NCBI RefSeq assembly: GCF_003443895.1
Contig: NZ_QQOA01000032.1
Span: 1-64,000 of the forward strand
Direction of reading: 5' to 3'
Source of the DNA: Paraburkholderia phosphatilytica
Lineage (GTDB): Bacteria; Pseudomonadota; Gammaproteobacteria; Burkholderiales; Burkholderiaceae
Length of the DNA stretch: 64,000 nucleotides
Part shown: in pieces, positions 25,886-34,849 of the stretch
How positions within the stretch are numbered: position 1 is the stretch's first letter
Layout: the number at the start of each line of letters is the position of its first letter
Translations under genes and position numbers: made by a program
Notes under the pieces: generated by a model
The model's input: the letters and a program-made list of their open reading frames with translations, nothing else
Database searches by the model: none
Told to the model about the DNA's origin: nothing

Positions 25886-27229
25886 TCAACTCGTTGCGCC
25901 ATCCGGCCGCAAACCGGCGACGCGAACCGCCAGCCCTGGGCGTGCCGCGTGGTTCTCGAGCGTGAGCCGCGCGTGATGGCGTTCGACGATTTTCGACGCG
26001 ATCGCGAGCCCCAGCCCGCTGCCCTGCTCCTGCGCGTCCGCGCCGCGGAAAAAGCGGTCGAACACGCGGCGTCGTTCCTCTTGGGGGATACCGGGCCCGC
26101 TGTCGCTGACTTCGAGCGTGATGCCGGCGGGCTCGCGCAGCAACACCACGTCGACGGTGCCGCCACGCGGCGTGTAGCGGATCGCGTTGTCGATCAGGTT
26201 GTTGAGCAGCGTGGTCAGCGCGCGCCCTTCCGCGATCACGACGTAGCGGTCGTCGGGCTGCGTGCCGCCCTTGCATTCGAGGCCGAGATCGATCTCCTTC
26301 GCCTCCGCGAGCAGCGACAGATCGCCGACGGCCTGTTCCGCGAGCCGCCGCAAACTCACCGGCGCCGCCGCGAGCGAGCCCGGCGCATCTTCGCGCGCGA
26401 GCGTCAGCAGTTGCTGCACGAGGTGAATCACGCGGTTCAGGCGCTGCTCGATATGCTCGAGCGTGTGATCCTGCGCGACGAGCGTGCCTTCGCGCGCGGC
26501 AACCTGCAGCTGCAATTTCAGCGCGGCGAGCGGCGAACGCAGTTCATGCGCGGCGTCCGCGACGAACGTGCGCTGCGCCTGCGACGCGACGCTGAGCCGG
26601 TGCAGCAGGCCATTGAGCTCGTCGACGAGCGGCTCGATCTCGATCGGCAGCGTGCCGTCCACCTGCACTGGATCGAGCGAATCGCTGGTGCGCGCGGAAA
26701 GCACGCGCGACAACCCGCGAATCGGCTCGAGCCCGCGGCTCACCACGAACAGCACGAGCACGATCGTCACCGGGATGAACACCCACAGCGGCCACAGCGT
26801 GCGCGACGCGAGATGGATCGCAAGATCGTCGCGCACGGAGATCGGCTGCGCGACCTGCACGAAGCGGTCCCCCTGGTGCACGCCGAACACGCGCCACGAA
26901 TACTCGTCGCGCTCGATGGTGCGATAGCCCTTCGGGTAGCGCTTGAGCGTCAAACCTTTGATCGACTGGTACGACAGGTTGCCTTGCTGGTCCCAGATAT
27001 CGATGACGAGGCGGTCGTCGGAAATGCCGCCGAAATCGGGCGTCGCGGACGACGCGCCCGCGTCGCCGAAGTTGGCCGGCAGCGACAGCGCGACCGTGCG
27101 CAACTCGTAATCGAACAGTTCGTTCGCTTCGTCGCGGGACATCTGGAAGATGCTGAACGCCGCGATCAGCCCCGACGTGGCCAGCCCCAGGATCAGCCAG
27201 GTGAGCAGCCAACGCCGGATCGACGTCAT
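25886..27229 (-). CDS. QseC-like sensor histidine kinase
   Basis: A 447-residue two-helix sensor kinase. TM1 is ~8-28, a periplasmic domain ~30-145, TM2 ~147-165, then HAMP-like linker. The phosphorylated His is H228 in FVADAAHELRSPLAALK. The ATP-binding N box (LLNNLIDNAIRYTP) and G boxes (SDSGPGIP, GSGLGLAIA) are complete. It overlaps the response regulator gene by four bases (ATGA), so the two are translated together. The family (QseC/PmrB/TctE-like) senses cationic, metal or carboxylate signals; the signal here is unknown. Confidence 0.9.
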   Translation of the reverse strand: MTSIRRWLLTWLILGLATSGLIAAFSIFQMSRDEANELFDYELRTVALSLPANFGDAGASSATPDFGGISDDRLVIDIWDQQGNLSYQSIKGLTLKRYPKGYRTIERDEYSWRVFGVHQGDRFVQVAQPISVRDDLAIHLASRTLWPLWVFIPVTIVLVLFVVSRGLEPIRGLSRVLSARTSDSLDPVQVDGTLPIEIEPLVDELNGLLHRLSVASQAQRTFVADAAHELRSPLAALKLQLQVAAREGTLVAQDHTLEHIEQRLNRVIHLVQQLLTLAREDAPGSLAAAPVSLRRLAEQAVGDLSLLAEAKEIDLGLECKGGTQPDDRYVVIAEGRALTTLLNNLIDNAIRYTPRGGTVDVVLLREPAGITLEVSDSGPGIPQEERRRVFDRFFRGADAQEQGSGLGLAIASKIVERHHARLTLENHAARPGLAVRVAGLRPDGATS

Positions 27230-27888
27230 TCAACCCTCTTGAGACGATAGCCGACGCCCCGGATGGTCACGATCTCGTCGGCGCCGATCTTGCGGCGCAA
27301 CGCATGCACGTGCACTTCGATCGTATTGCTGCCCACTTCCTGACCCCAGCCGTACAGCTTCTCTTCGAGTTCGCTCTTCGTGAAAACACGCGTCGGTTCT
27401 TCGATCAGCGCGTGCAGCAGGCTGAATTCGCGCGGCACGAGCGGCAGCAGTTCGCCGGCCTTGCGCGCTTCGTGGGCGGCGGGGTCGAGCGTGAGGGCGC
27501 CATGGCTGTACACCGGGTTCACATGACCGCCCCGGCGCCGCAGCAGCGCGCGGATGCGGGCGGCCAGTTCGTCGATGTCGAACGGCTTGACGAGGTAATC
27601 GTCGGCGCCGGCGTCGAGGCCGGCGATGCGGTCGTCGACCGCGTCGCGCGCCGTGATGATCAGCACGGGCGCATCGCCGCGCTTTCTGCGGTAGCTGTCG
27701 AGCACCGAGATGCCATCCCGCTTCGGCAGGCCGAGATCGAGCAGCACCAGATCGTACACGCCGTTCGCGAGCGACAGTTCCGCCTCGCGGCCGTCGCGCG
27801 CCCAGTCGATCGCGTAGCCCGCGCCCTTCAACGACCTGAGCACAGGCGCAGCGATCATTTCGTCGTCTTCCACCAGCAGCAGGCGCAT
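27226..27888 (-). CDS. QseB/PmrA-like OmpR-family response regulator
   Basis: A 220-residue regulator. The receiver domain (1-~115) has the acidic pair E7-D8-D9, phosphoacceptor D51 (LLDLGLPKRDG) and Lys in LVKPFD. The C-terminal winged helix includes KSELEEKLYGW and SNTIEVHVHALRRKIG, as in QseB and PmrA. It is the first gene of a two-gene unit with the kinase. Three CTTAA-type half-sites spaced 11 bp lie 48-75 bp upstream, which suggests it controls its own operon. Confidence 0.92.
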   Translation of the reverse strand: MRLLLVEDDEMIAAPVLRSLKGAGYAIDWARDGREAELSLANGVYDLVLLDLGLPKRDGISVLDSYRRKRGDAPVLIITARDAVDDRIAGLDAGADDYLVKPFDIDELAARIRALLRRRGGHVNPVYSHGALTLDPAAHEARKAGELLPLVPREFSLLHALIEEPTRVFTKSELEEKLYGWGQEVGSNTIEVHVHALRRKIGADEIVTIRGVGYRLKRVE

Positions 27889-27935
27889 CGCGTGCTCCTC
27901 TGTCCCTAACAGATCGCGATTGTCGCCCGCGACAG

Positions 27936-27963
27936 CTTAAGCGCTACTTAAGCGTTCCTTAAT
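27936..27963. promoter_or_regulatory. triple QseB/PmrA-type box (CTTAA direct repeats)
   Basis: CTTAAG (27936-27941), CTTAAG (27947-27952) and CTTAAT (27958-27963) are separated by exactly five bases each. Two such hexamers with N5 spacing are the known PmrA/QseB site; here a third is added in phase. It lies 48-75 bp upstream of the response-regulator start. Confidence 0.8.
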
Positions 27964-27976
27964 CCGTTGCGATGCA

Positions 27977-29161
27977 TCAGAACGTGACCGGCACCCGCAC
28001 CCAGCCTTCCATCAGCACGCGCGCGCTGCGGCTCATCACGGCCTTCGTGACGACCCATTCGCCGTCCACCTGCTTCGCCTCGGCGCCCACGCGCAAGGTG
28101 CCGGACGGATGGCCGAAACGCACCGCGCCGCGATCGCCGCCGGCCGCGAGATTGACGAGCGTGCCCGGAATGGCCGCCGCGGTGCCGATCGCGACCGCCG
28201 CCGTACCCATCATCGCGTGATGCAGTTTGCCCATCGACATCGCGCGCACCAGCAGGTCGGCGTCGCCCGCCTCGACGCGCTTGCCGCTCGATGCGGTGTA
28301 CGCGGCCGGCCGCGCGACGAACGCGACCTTCGGCGTGTGCTGGCGCGTCGCGATCTCGTCGAGCGACTTGATCAGCCCCATGCGCAGCGCGCCGTGCGCG
28401 CGGATCGTTTCGAACTTCGCGAGCGCCTTGTCGTCGCCGTTGATCGCGTCCTGCAGTTCGGTGCCCTTGTAACCGATCGATTCCGCATCCACGAAGATGG
28501 TCGGGATGCCCGCGTTGATCATCGTCGCCTTCAGCGTGCCGACGCCGGGCACCTCCAGATCGTCGACCACGTTACCGGTCGGGAACATCGCGCCGCCCGC
28601 GCCGTCTTCATCCGCCGCGGGGTCCATGAATTCGAGCTGCACTTCGGCGGCGGGAAACGTCACGCCGTCCAGTTCGAAGTCGCCGGTTTCCTGCACCGCG
28701 CCGTTCGTGACCGGCACGTGCGCGACGATCGTCTTGCCGATGTTCGCCTGCCAGATCCGCACGATCGCGATGCCGTTCTCCGGCACGCGCGATGCGTCGA
28801 CGAGCCCCGCGCTGATCGCGAACGGACCCACCGCCGCGGAGAGATTCCCGCAGTTACCGCTCCAGTCGACGAACGCCTTGTCGATCGACACCTGCCCGAA
28901 CAGGTAGTCGACGTCGTGATCGGGCTTCGCGCTCTTCGCGATGATCACGGTTTTAGACGTGCTTGAGGTCGCGCCGCCCATGCCGTCGATCTGCTTGCCG
29001 TACGGGTCCGGGCTGCCGATCACGCGCATCAGCAGCGCGTCGCGCGCGCGGCCGGGTACGCGCGCGGCTTCCGGCAGGTCGTCGACGCGGAAAAACACGC
29101 CCTTGCTGGTGCCGCCGCGCATGTAGGTCGCGGGAATCTTGATCTGCGGTTGGTGAGCCAT
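27977..29161 (-). CDS. prpF: PrpF, 2-methylaconitate cis-trans isomerase
   Basis: A 394-residue PrpF. The start MAHQPQIKIPATYMRGGTSKG and blocks such as IDGMGGATSSTSKT, DWSGNCGNLSAA and KLHHAMMGTAAVAIGTA are diagnostic. PrpF isomerises the methylaconitate isomer made by AcnD so that aconitase can finish 2-methylisocitrate formation in propionate breakdown. It lies 67 bp downstream of acnD on the same strand. ATG 29161 has GGATG eight bases before it. prpB and prpC, commonly upstream of acnD, are not in this window. Confidence 0.95.
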   Translation of the reverse strand: MAHQPQIKIPATYMRGGTSKGVFFRVDDLPEAARVPGRARDALLMRVIGSPDPYGKQIDGMGGATSSTSKTVIIAKSAKPDHDVDYLFGQVSIDKAFVDWSGNCGNLSAAVGPFAISAGLVDASRVPENGIAIVRIWQANIGKTIVAHVPVTNGAVQETGDFELDGVTFPAAEVQLEFMDPAADEDGAGGAMFPTGNVVDDLEVPGVGTLKATMINAGIPTIFVDAESIGYKGTELQDAINGDDKALAKFETIRAHGALRMGLIKSLDEIATRQHTPKVAFVARPAAYTASSGKRVEAGDADLLVRAMSMGKLHHAMMGTAAVAIGTAAAIPGTLVNLAAGGDRGAVRFGHPSGTLRVGAEAKQVDGEWVVTKAVMSRSARVLMEGWVRVPVTF

Positions 29162-29228
29162 GTTGGATGCATCCTGTGGTTTTGATGCGGAAGGACGGCT
29201 GTGCGCCGTTCGCTTCGCTTGTGTCGTG

Positions 29229-31823
29229 TCATGCCGCCTGCGAAGACTCCAGAAAATCCTGCGCGAAGCGTTGCAGCACGCCGCCCGCTTCGTAGATCGA
29301 CACTTCCTCGGCGGTATCCAGCCGGCACGTCACCGGCGTCTCCACCGTCGAACCGTCGCGGCGATGGATCACGAGCGTGAGGTCCGCGCGCGGCGTGCGC
29401 GCGCCGATCACGTCGAAGGTTTCGGTGCCGTCGATGCCGAGCGTCTTGCGGTTCGTGCCCACCTTGAATTCGAGCGGCAGCACGCCCATGCCGAGCAGAT
29501 TCGTGCGGTGAATGCGCTCGAAGCCTTCCGCGACGATCGCCTCGACGCCCGCGAGCCGCACGCCCTTCGCGGCCCAGTCGCGCGACGAGCCCTGACCGTA
29601 GTCCGCGCCCGCGACGATGATGAGCGGCTGCTTGCGCTCCATGTAGGTTTCGATCGCTTCCCACATGCGCGTGACCTTACCCTCCGGTTCGATGCGCGCG
29701 AGCGAGCCTTTCTTCACCGCGCCCTCCACGATCGCCATCTCGTTGACGAGCGTCGGGTTCGCGAACGTGGCGCGCTGCGCCGTGAGGTGGTCGCCGCGAT
29801 GCGTCGCGTACGAGTTGAAGTCCTCTTCGGGCAGGCCCATTTTCGCGAGGTATTCGCCGGCCGCGCTGTTCGCGAGAATCGCGTTCGAAGGCGACAGGTG
29901 ATCCGTCGTGATGTTGTCGCCGAGCACCGCGAGCGGCAGCATGCCCTTGAGCGTGCGTTCGCCGGCGAGCGCGCCTTCCCAGTACGGCGGACGGCGGATA
30001 TACGTGCTCTGCGCGCGCCAGTCGTACAGCGGGCTGATCGTGTCATCGCTCACCGCGTTCAGCGCGAACATCGGTTCGTAGACCTGGCGGAACTGCTCGG
30101 GCTTCACGCTGGTCGCGACGATTGCGTCGATCTCTTCATCGCTTGGCCACAGGTCCTTCAGGTACACCGGCTGACCGTTGCTGTCGATACCGAGCACATC
30201 GCGTTCGATGTCGAAGCGGATCGTGCCCGCGATCGCATACGCGACGACGAGCGGCGGCGACGCAAGGAACGCCTGCTTCGCATACGGATGGATGCGGCCA
30301 TCGAAGTTGCGGTTGCCGGACAGCACCGCCGTCGCATACAGGTCACGGTCGATGATTTCCTGCTGAATTGCAGGGGCCAGCGCACCGGACATGCCGTTGC
30401 ACGTGGTGCATGCGAACGCGACGATGCCGAAGCCGAGCTGTTCGAGTTCGGGCAGCAGCTTCGCTTCCTGCAGGTACAGTTCGACCGCTTTCGATCCCGG
30501 CGCGAGCGACGACTTCACCCACGGCTTGCGCGTGAGCCCCTTCGCGTTCGCGTTGCGCGCGAGCAGTCCGGCTGCGATCACGTTGCGCGGATTGCTGGTG
30601 TTCGTGCAGCTCGTGATCGCGGCAATGATCACGGCGCCGTCGGGCATCTGGCCCGGCACGTCGTCCCACTTGCCGGCGATGCCGCGCTCGGCAAGATCGG
30701 ACGTGGGCAGGCGCTTGTGCGGATTCGACGGGCCCGCCATGTTGCGCACCACCGTCGACAGATCGAAGCGCAGCACGCGCTCGTACTCCGCGTTCCGCAG
30801 CGAATCGGCCCACAGGCCAGCGGTTTTCGCGTAAGTCTCGACGAGCTGCACGTTTTCATCGCTGCGGCCGGTCAGGCGCAGATACTCGAGAGTCTGCTCG
30901 TCGATGAAGAACATCGCCGCGGTCGCACCGTATTCGGGCGCCATGTTCGAAATGGTTGCGCGGTCGCCGAGCGTGAGGGTCGACGCGCCCTCGCCGCGAA
31001 ACTCCAGATACGCGCCAACCACCTTCTCCTTGCGCAGGAACTCGGTGAGCGCGAGCACGATGTCGGTCGCGGTAATGCCGGGCTGGCGCCGTCCCGTCAG
31101 CTCCACCCCGACGATATCGGGCAGCCGCATCCACGACGCGCGCCCGAGCATCACGTTCTCCGCTTCCAGACCGCCGACGCCCACCGCGATCACGCCGAGC
31201 GCATCGACGTGCGGCGTATGACTATCCGTGCCGACGAGCGTGTCCGGATACGCGACGCCATCGATCGCATGGATCACCGGGCTCATCCGCTCCAGGTTGA
31301 TCTGGTGCATGATGCCGTTGCCCGGCGGAATCACGTCGACATTGCGGAACGCCTGCTTCGTCCACTCGATGAAGTGGAAGCGGTCTTCGTTGCGGCGGTC
31401 TTCGATCGCGCGGTTCTTCGCGAACGCATCCGGGTCGAAGCCGCCGCATTCCACCGCGAGCGAGTGGTCGACGATCAGCTGCACCGGCACGACCGGATTC
31501 ACCTTGGCCGGATCGCCGCCCTGGTCCGCGATCGCGTCGCGCAGGCCCGCGAGATCGACGAGCGCGGTCTGCCCGAGGATGTCGTGACACACGACGCGCG
31601 CCGGGAACCACGGGAAATCCAGATCGCGCCTGCGCTCGATCAGCTGCGTAAGCGACGCGTCGAGCGCGGCCGGATCGCAGCGCCGCACGAGGTTTTCCGC
31701 CAGCACGCGGGAGGTGTACGGCAGCCGGTCCCAGGCGCCGGGTTGAAGTGCATCGACGGCGGCGCGGGCGTCGAAGTAGTCCAGCTTCGTGGCTGGCAGC
31801 GGCTTGCGATGGGTGGTGTTCAT
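29229..31823 (-). CDS. acnD: AcnD, Fe/S-dependent 2-methylcitrate dehydratase
   Basis: An 864-residue aconitase-superfamily enzyme of the AcnD type; the prpF neighbour confirms the assignment over a housekeeping aconitase. Cluster ligands are visible in ITSCTNTSNP and FACTTCNGMSG. The N-terminus PATKLDYFDARAAVDALQPG and DHSLAVECGG fit AcnD. It dehydrates 2-methylcitrate in the methylcitrate cycle, in the cytosol. It starts at ATG 31823 and is divergent from the glcG-like gene across 305 bp. Without prpB/prpC alongside, the rest of the cycle must be encoded elsewhere. Confidence 0.95.
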   Translation of the reverse strand: MNTTHRKPLPATKLDYFDARAAVDALQPGAWDRLPYTSRVLAENLVRRCDPAALDASLTQLIERRRDLDFPWFPARVVCHDILGQTALVDLAGLRDAIADQGGDPAKVNPVVPVQLIVDHSLAVECGGFDPDAFAKNRAIEDRRNEDRFHFIEWTKQAFRNVDVIPPGNGIMHQINLERMSPVIHAIDGVAYPDTLVGTDSHTPHVDALGVIAVGVGGLEAENVMLGRASWMRLPDIVGVELTGRRQPGITATDIVLALTEFLRKEKVVGAYLEFRGEGASTLTLGDRATISNMAPEYGATAAMFFIDEQTLEYLRLTGRSDENVQLVETYAKTAGLWADSLRNAEYERVLRFDLSTVVRNMAGPSNPHKRLPTSDLAERGIAGKWDDVPGQMPDGAVIIAAITSCTNTSNPRNVIAAGLLARNANAKGLTRKPWVKSSLAPGSKAVELYLQEAKLLPELEQLGFGIVAFACTTCNGMSGALAPAIQQEIIDRDLYATAVLSGNRNFDGRIHPYAKQAFLASPPLVVAYAIAGTIRFDIERDVLGIDSNGQPVYLKDLWPSDEEIDAIVATSVKPEQFRQVYEPMFALNAVSDDTISPLYDWRAQSTYIRRPPYWEGALAGERTLKGMLPLAVLGDNITTDHLSPSNAILANSAAGEYLAKMGLPEEDFNSYATHRGDHLTAQRATFANPTLVNEMAIVEGAVKKGSLARIEPEGKVTRMWEAIETYMERKQPLIIVAGADYGQGSSRDWAAKGVRLAGVEAIVAEGFERIHRTNLLGMGVLPLEFKVGTNRKTLGIDGTETFDVIGARTPRADLTLVIHRRDGSTVETPVTCRLDTAEEVSIYEAGGVLQRFAQDFLESSQAA

Positions 31824-32128
31824 GTCTCGAATGGGGACGATTGGAAGGGCTGCCGAACGAACCGCCGGCTTGTGAGCTGGATTTTAGCGGCTGCCGCACA
31901 AGGCGTCACCCAACCGGGGCAGCGCACCAACCCCGCTCGGGGCCATATGCGCGCGCTGCATCCCGGCATTGCCAACTTGAGCATGCCCGCCGCGCGTCAC
32001 GACGTAAAATCGAACGGCTCGCGCGCCGCGCGAGCCGTCTGCCATTCCGTGTGTCGCTATCCGGGCACCGGAAGCTGCAACTGGCGGGCGGGCATCCTGT
32101 TCCAACCATTTCACCTGGAAAGTACACG
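31824..32128. other. divergent intergenic region between acnD and the glcG-like gene
   Basis: No supported gene. It must contain promoters for both directions. I see no clear palindrome or terminator. Confidence 0.5.
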
Positions 32129-32530
32129 ATGAAAACGAAAGCCATTCTGGGCGCCGCCGAGGTCGCACGTATCCTCGACGCGGCCCGGACGGAAGCGGAA
32201 AAGCATAGCTGGGCAGTAACGATCGTCGTCGTCGACGATGGCGGGCATCCGCTCGCGCTGCAACGTCTCGACGGCTGCGCGCCGGCTGGCGCGTACATTG
32301 CGACCGAAAAGGCGCGTACCGCCGCGCTGGGCCGCCGCGAAACCAAGCAGTATGAAGAAATGATCAACAATGGCCGCACGGCCTTCCTCAGCGCACCGCT
32401 CTCCGGTACGCTCGAAGGCGGTGTTCCGGTGATCGTCGACGGCAATGTGGTGGGTGCGGTCGGTGTCTCGGGCGTCAAGGCCGATCAGGACGCACAGATC
32501 GCCAAGGCCGGCGTGAACGCCGTTCAATAA
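32129..32530 (+). CDS. GlcG/HbpS-family protein
   Basis: A 133-residue protein of the GlcG/HbpS (haem-degrading-like) family. Blocks: AARTEAEKHSWAVTIVVVDDGG, EKARTAALGR, PLSGTLEGGVPVIVDG and GAVGVSGVKADQD. Members often occur with glycolate/malate-synthase genes, and here malate synthase G follows 66 bp later, so the pair resembles part of a glc operon. The biochemical role is unclear; some relatives bind haem or cobalamin. There is no signal peptide. ATG 32129 has TGGAAAG upstream. Confidence 0.85.
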   Translation: MKTKAILGAAEVARILDAARTEAEKHSWAVTIVVVDDGGHPLALQRLDGCAPAGAYIATEKARTAALGRRETKQYEEMINNGRTAFLSAPLSGTLEGGVPVIVDGNVVGAVGVSGVKADQDAQIAKAGVNAVQ

Positions 32531-32596
32531 CAACGCGGCGGGCTGACAGCCCTCAGCCCGAACATTTTTGCCGCGCTTTCCAGACAGGTGGACCCC

Positions 32597-34780
32597 ATGC
32601 CCCACATGACCCGACGCGGCGAATTGCAGGTCGCCGCAGACCTCAGCCAGTTCATCGAGGCCGAAGCGCTGCCGGGCACCGGCCTCGAAGCTGACGCGTT
32701 CTGGGCCGGCTTCGACAGACTGGTGCACGACCTTGCACCAAAGAATCGCGCGCTGCTCGCGGAACGCGATCGCCTGCAAACCGAACTCGACCAGTGGCAC
32801 CGCGCGAATCCCGGCCCGGTGCGTGACCTGCGCGCGTATCGCGCGTTCCTCGAAAAGATCGGCTATATCGTGCCGGTGCCTTCGAAGGTCACGGCCACCA
32901 CCGACAACGTCGACGACGAAATCTCCACCCAGGCCGGGCCGCAGCTGGTCGTGCCGCTGTCGAACCTGCGCTATGCGCTGAACGCGGCGAACGCGCGCTG
33001 GGGCAGCCTGTACGACGCGCTGTACGGCACCGATGCGATTCCCGAAGGCGGCGGCGCGGGCAAGACCGGCGCGTACAACCCGGTGCGCGGCGAACGCGTG
33101 ATCGCGCGTGCCCGGCAACTGCTCGACGAAGCCGCGCCGCTCGCGAACGGCTCGCACAAGGACGCCACAGGCTATCGGGTGGAAGGCGGCAAGCTGGTCG
33201 TCGCGCTCGGCAACGGCACGACGACGCTCGAGCACCCCGAGCAGTTCATCGGCTGGCAGGGCGATGCGGCCGAGCCGCACGCGGTGCTGCTGAAGCACAA
33301 CGGCCTGCACCTCGAAATCCAGATCGACCCGAACGCGCCGATCGGCAAGACCGATAAAGCACACGTGAAGGACGTGCTGGTCGAGGCGGCCGTCACCACG
33401 ATCATCGACTGCGAAGATTCGGTTGCAGCTGTCGATGCCGCGGATAAAGTCCAGCTCTATCGCAACTGGCTCGGCCTGATGCAGGGCGACCTCGCCGAAG
33501 AAGTAACGAAGAACGGCAAGTCCTTCACGCGCCGCATGAACGCGGACCGCGAGTATCAGGGTGCGGACGGCAAGGCCGTGAAGCTGCATGGCCGCTCGCT
33601 GCTCTTCATCCGCAACGTCGGCCACCTGATGACGAATCAGGCCGTGCTCGATCGCGACGGCAACGAGATTCCCGAGGGCATTCTCGATGGCGTCGTGACC
33701 ACCCTGTGTTCGTTGCGCGACCGCCAGAACCGTCTCAACTCGCGCAAGGGCTCGATCTACATCGTCAAGCCGAAGATGCACGGCCCCGCCGAAGTCGCGT
33801 TCGCGAGCGAGCTGTTCGCGCGCGTCGAAGACCTGCTCGGCCTGCCGCGCAACACGATCAAGATGGGCATCATGGACGAGGAGCGCCGCACCAGCGTGAA
33901 CCTCACCGCGTGCATCGCCGAAGCGGCGCCGCGCGTCGCGTTCATCAACACGGGCTTTCTGGACCGCACGGGCGACGAGATGCATTCGTCGATGGAAGCC
34001 GGCGCGATGTTCCGCAAGGGCGACATGAAGTCGAGCGCGTGGATCGGCGCGTACGAGCGCAACAACGTGGTGGTCGGTCTCGCGGCCGGGCTGCGTGGCC
34101 GCGCGCAGATCGGCAAGGGCATGTGGGCGATGCCCGACCTGATGGCCGCGATGCTCGAACAGAAGATCGCGCATCCGAAAGCCGGCGCGAACACCGCGTG
34201 GGTGCCGTCGCCGACCGCGGCGACGCTGCATGCGTTGCATTACCACATGGTCGACGTGCAGGCCGTGCAGGCGGGTATGGAAGGCACGAAGCTCGACAGC
34301 GTGCATGACGAACTGCTCGACGGCCTGCTGACGATTCCCGTCGTCGAGCACGCGCAATGGAGCGCCGACGAAGTACGCCATGAAATCGAGAACAACGCGC
34401 AGGGCATTCTCGGCTACGTGGTGCGCTGGATCGACCAGGGCGTCGGCTGCTCGAAGGTGCCGGACATCAACAACGTGGGTCTGATGGAAGACCGCGCCAC
34501 CTTGCGCATCTCGAGCCAGCACATCGCGAACTGGCTTTATCACGGTGTGGTGTCGGAGGCGCAGGTTCGCGAGACGTTCGAGCGGATGGCGGCGGTGGTC
34601 GACCAGCAGAACGCCGGCGATCCGGTCTATACGCCGATGGCGCCGAACCTCGCGGGCTCGCTCGCGTATCGGGCCGCGTGCGCGCTGGTGTTCGAAGGAC
34701 GCGCGCAGCCGAGCGGCTATACGGAGCCGCTGCTGCATCGCTATCGTCTGGAGTTGAAGCAGGCGCGCGGCGAGCAGTGA
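32597..34780 (+). CDS. glcB: malate synthase G
   Basis: A 727-residue malate synthase G, which condenses glyoxylate with acetyl-CoA to malate. Conserved blocks include TTIIDCEDSVAAVDA, LHGRSLLFIRNVGHLM, KMGIMDEERRTSVNL, NTGFLDRTGDEMHSSMEAG and the C-terminal PNLAGSLAYRAA. The length fits type G, not the shorter type A. ATG 32597 follows GGTGGA; GTG 32588 inside that region would add three residues. It works after GlcG-like protein and likely in glyoxylate/glycolate use. A strong terminator follows at 34811-34842. No isocitrate lyase gene is in the window. Confidence 0.95.
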   Translation: MPHMTRRGELQVAADLSQFIEAEALPGTGLEADAFWAGFDRLVHDLAPKNRALLAERDRLQTELDQWHRANPGPVRDLRAYRAFLEKIGYIVPVPSKVTATTDNVDDEISTQAGPQLVVPLSNLRYALNAANARWGSLYDALYGTDAIPEGGGAGKTGAYNPVRGERVIARARQLLDEAAPLANGSHKDATGYRVEGGKLVVALGNGTTTLEHPEQFIGWQGDAAEPHAVLLKHNGLHLEIQIDPNAPIGKTDKAHVKDVLVEAAVTTIIDCEDSVAAVDAADKVQLYRNWLGLMQGDLAEEVTKNGKSFTRRMNADREYQGADGKAVKLHGRSLLFIRNVGHLMTNQAVLDRDGNEIPEGILDGVVTTLCSLRDRQNRLNSRKGSIYIVKPKMHGPAEVAFASELFARVEDLLGLPRNTIKMGIMDEERRTSVNLTACIAEAAPRVAFINTGFLDRTGDEMHSSMEAGAMFRKGDMKSSAWIGAYERNNVVVGLAAGLRGRAQIGKGMWAMPDLMAAMLEQKIAHPKAGANTAWVPSPTAATLHALHYHMVDVQAVQAGMEGTKLDSVHDELLDGLLTIPVVEHAQWSADEVRHEIENNAQGILGYVVRWIDQGVGCSKVPDINNVGLMEDRATLRISSQHIANWLYHGVVSEAQVRETFERMAAVVDQQNAGDPVYTPMAPNLAGSLAYRAACALVFEGRAQPSGYTEPLLHRYRLELKQARGEQ

Positions 34781-34810
34781 GGTTTCGCGCCACTGAATGA
34801 AGCGAAATGA

Positions 34811-34842
34811 GCAAGAGGGCCTGCGGGACCTCTTGCTTTTTT
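34811..34842 (+). terminator. intrinsic terminator after glcB
   Basis: Eight-bp stem GCAAGAGG/CCTCTTGC (34811-34818, 34829-34836) with a ten-base loop, followed by TTTTTT (34837-34842). It sits 30 bp past the glcB stop. Confidence 0.88.
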
Positions 34843-34849
34843 GCGGCCG

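Noticed and set aside
29160..32132. 990-codon forward frame opposite acnD
   Set aside because: Antisense of a clear aconitase-family gene; composition is Arg/His-rich with no domain.
32111..34738. 875-codon reverse frame opposite glcB
   Set aside because: Antisense of malate synthase G, which has all family blocks.
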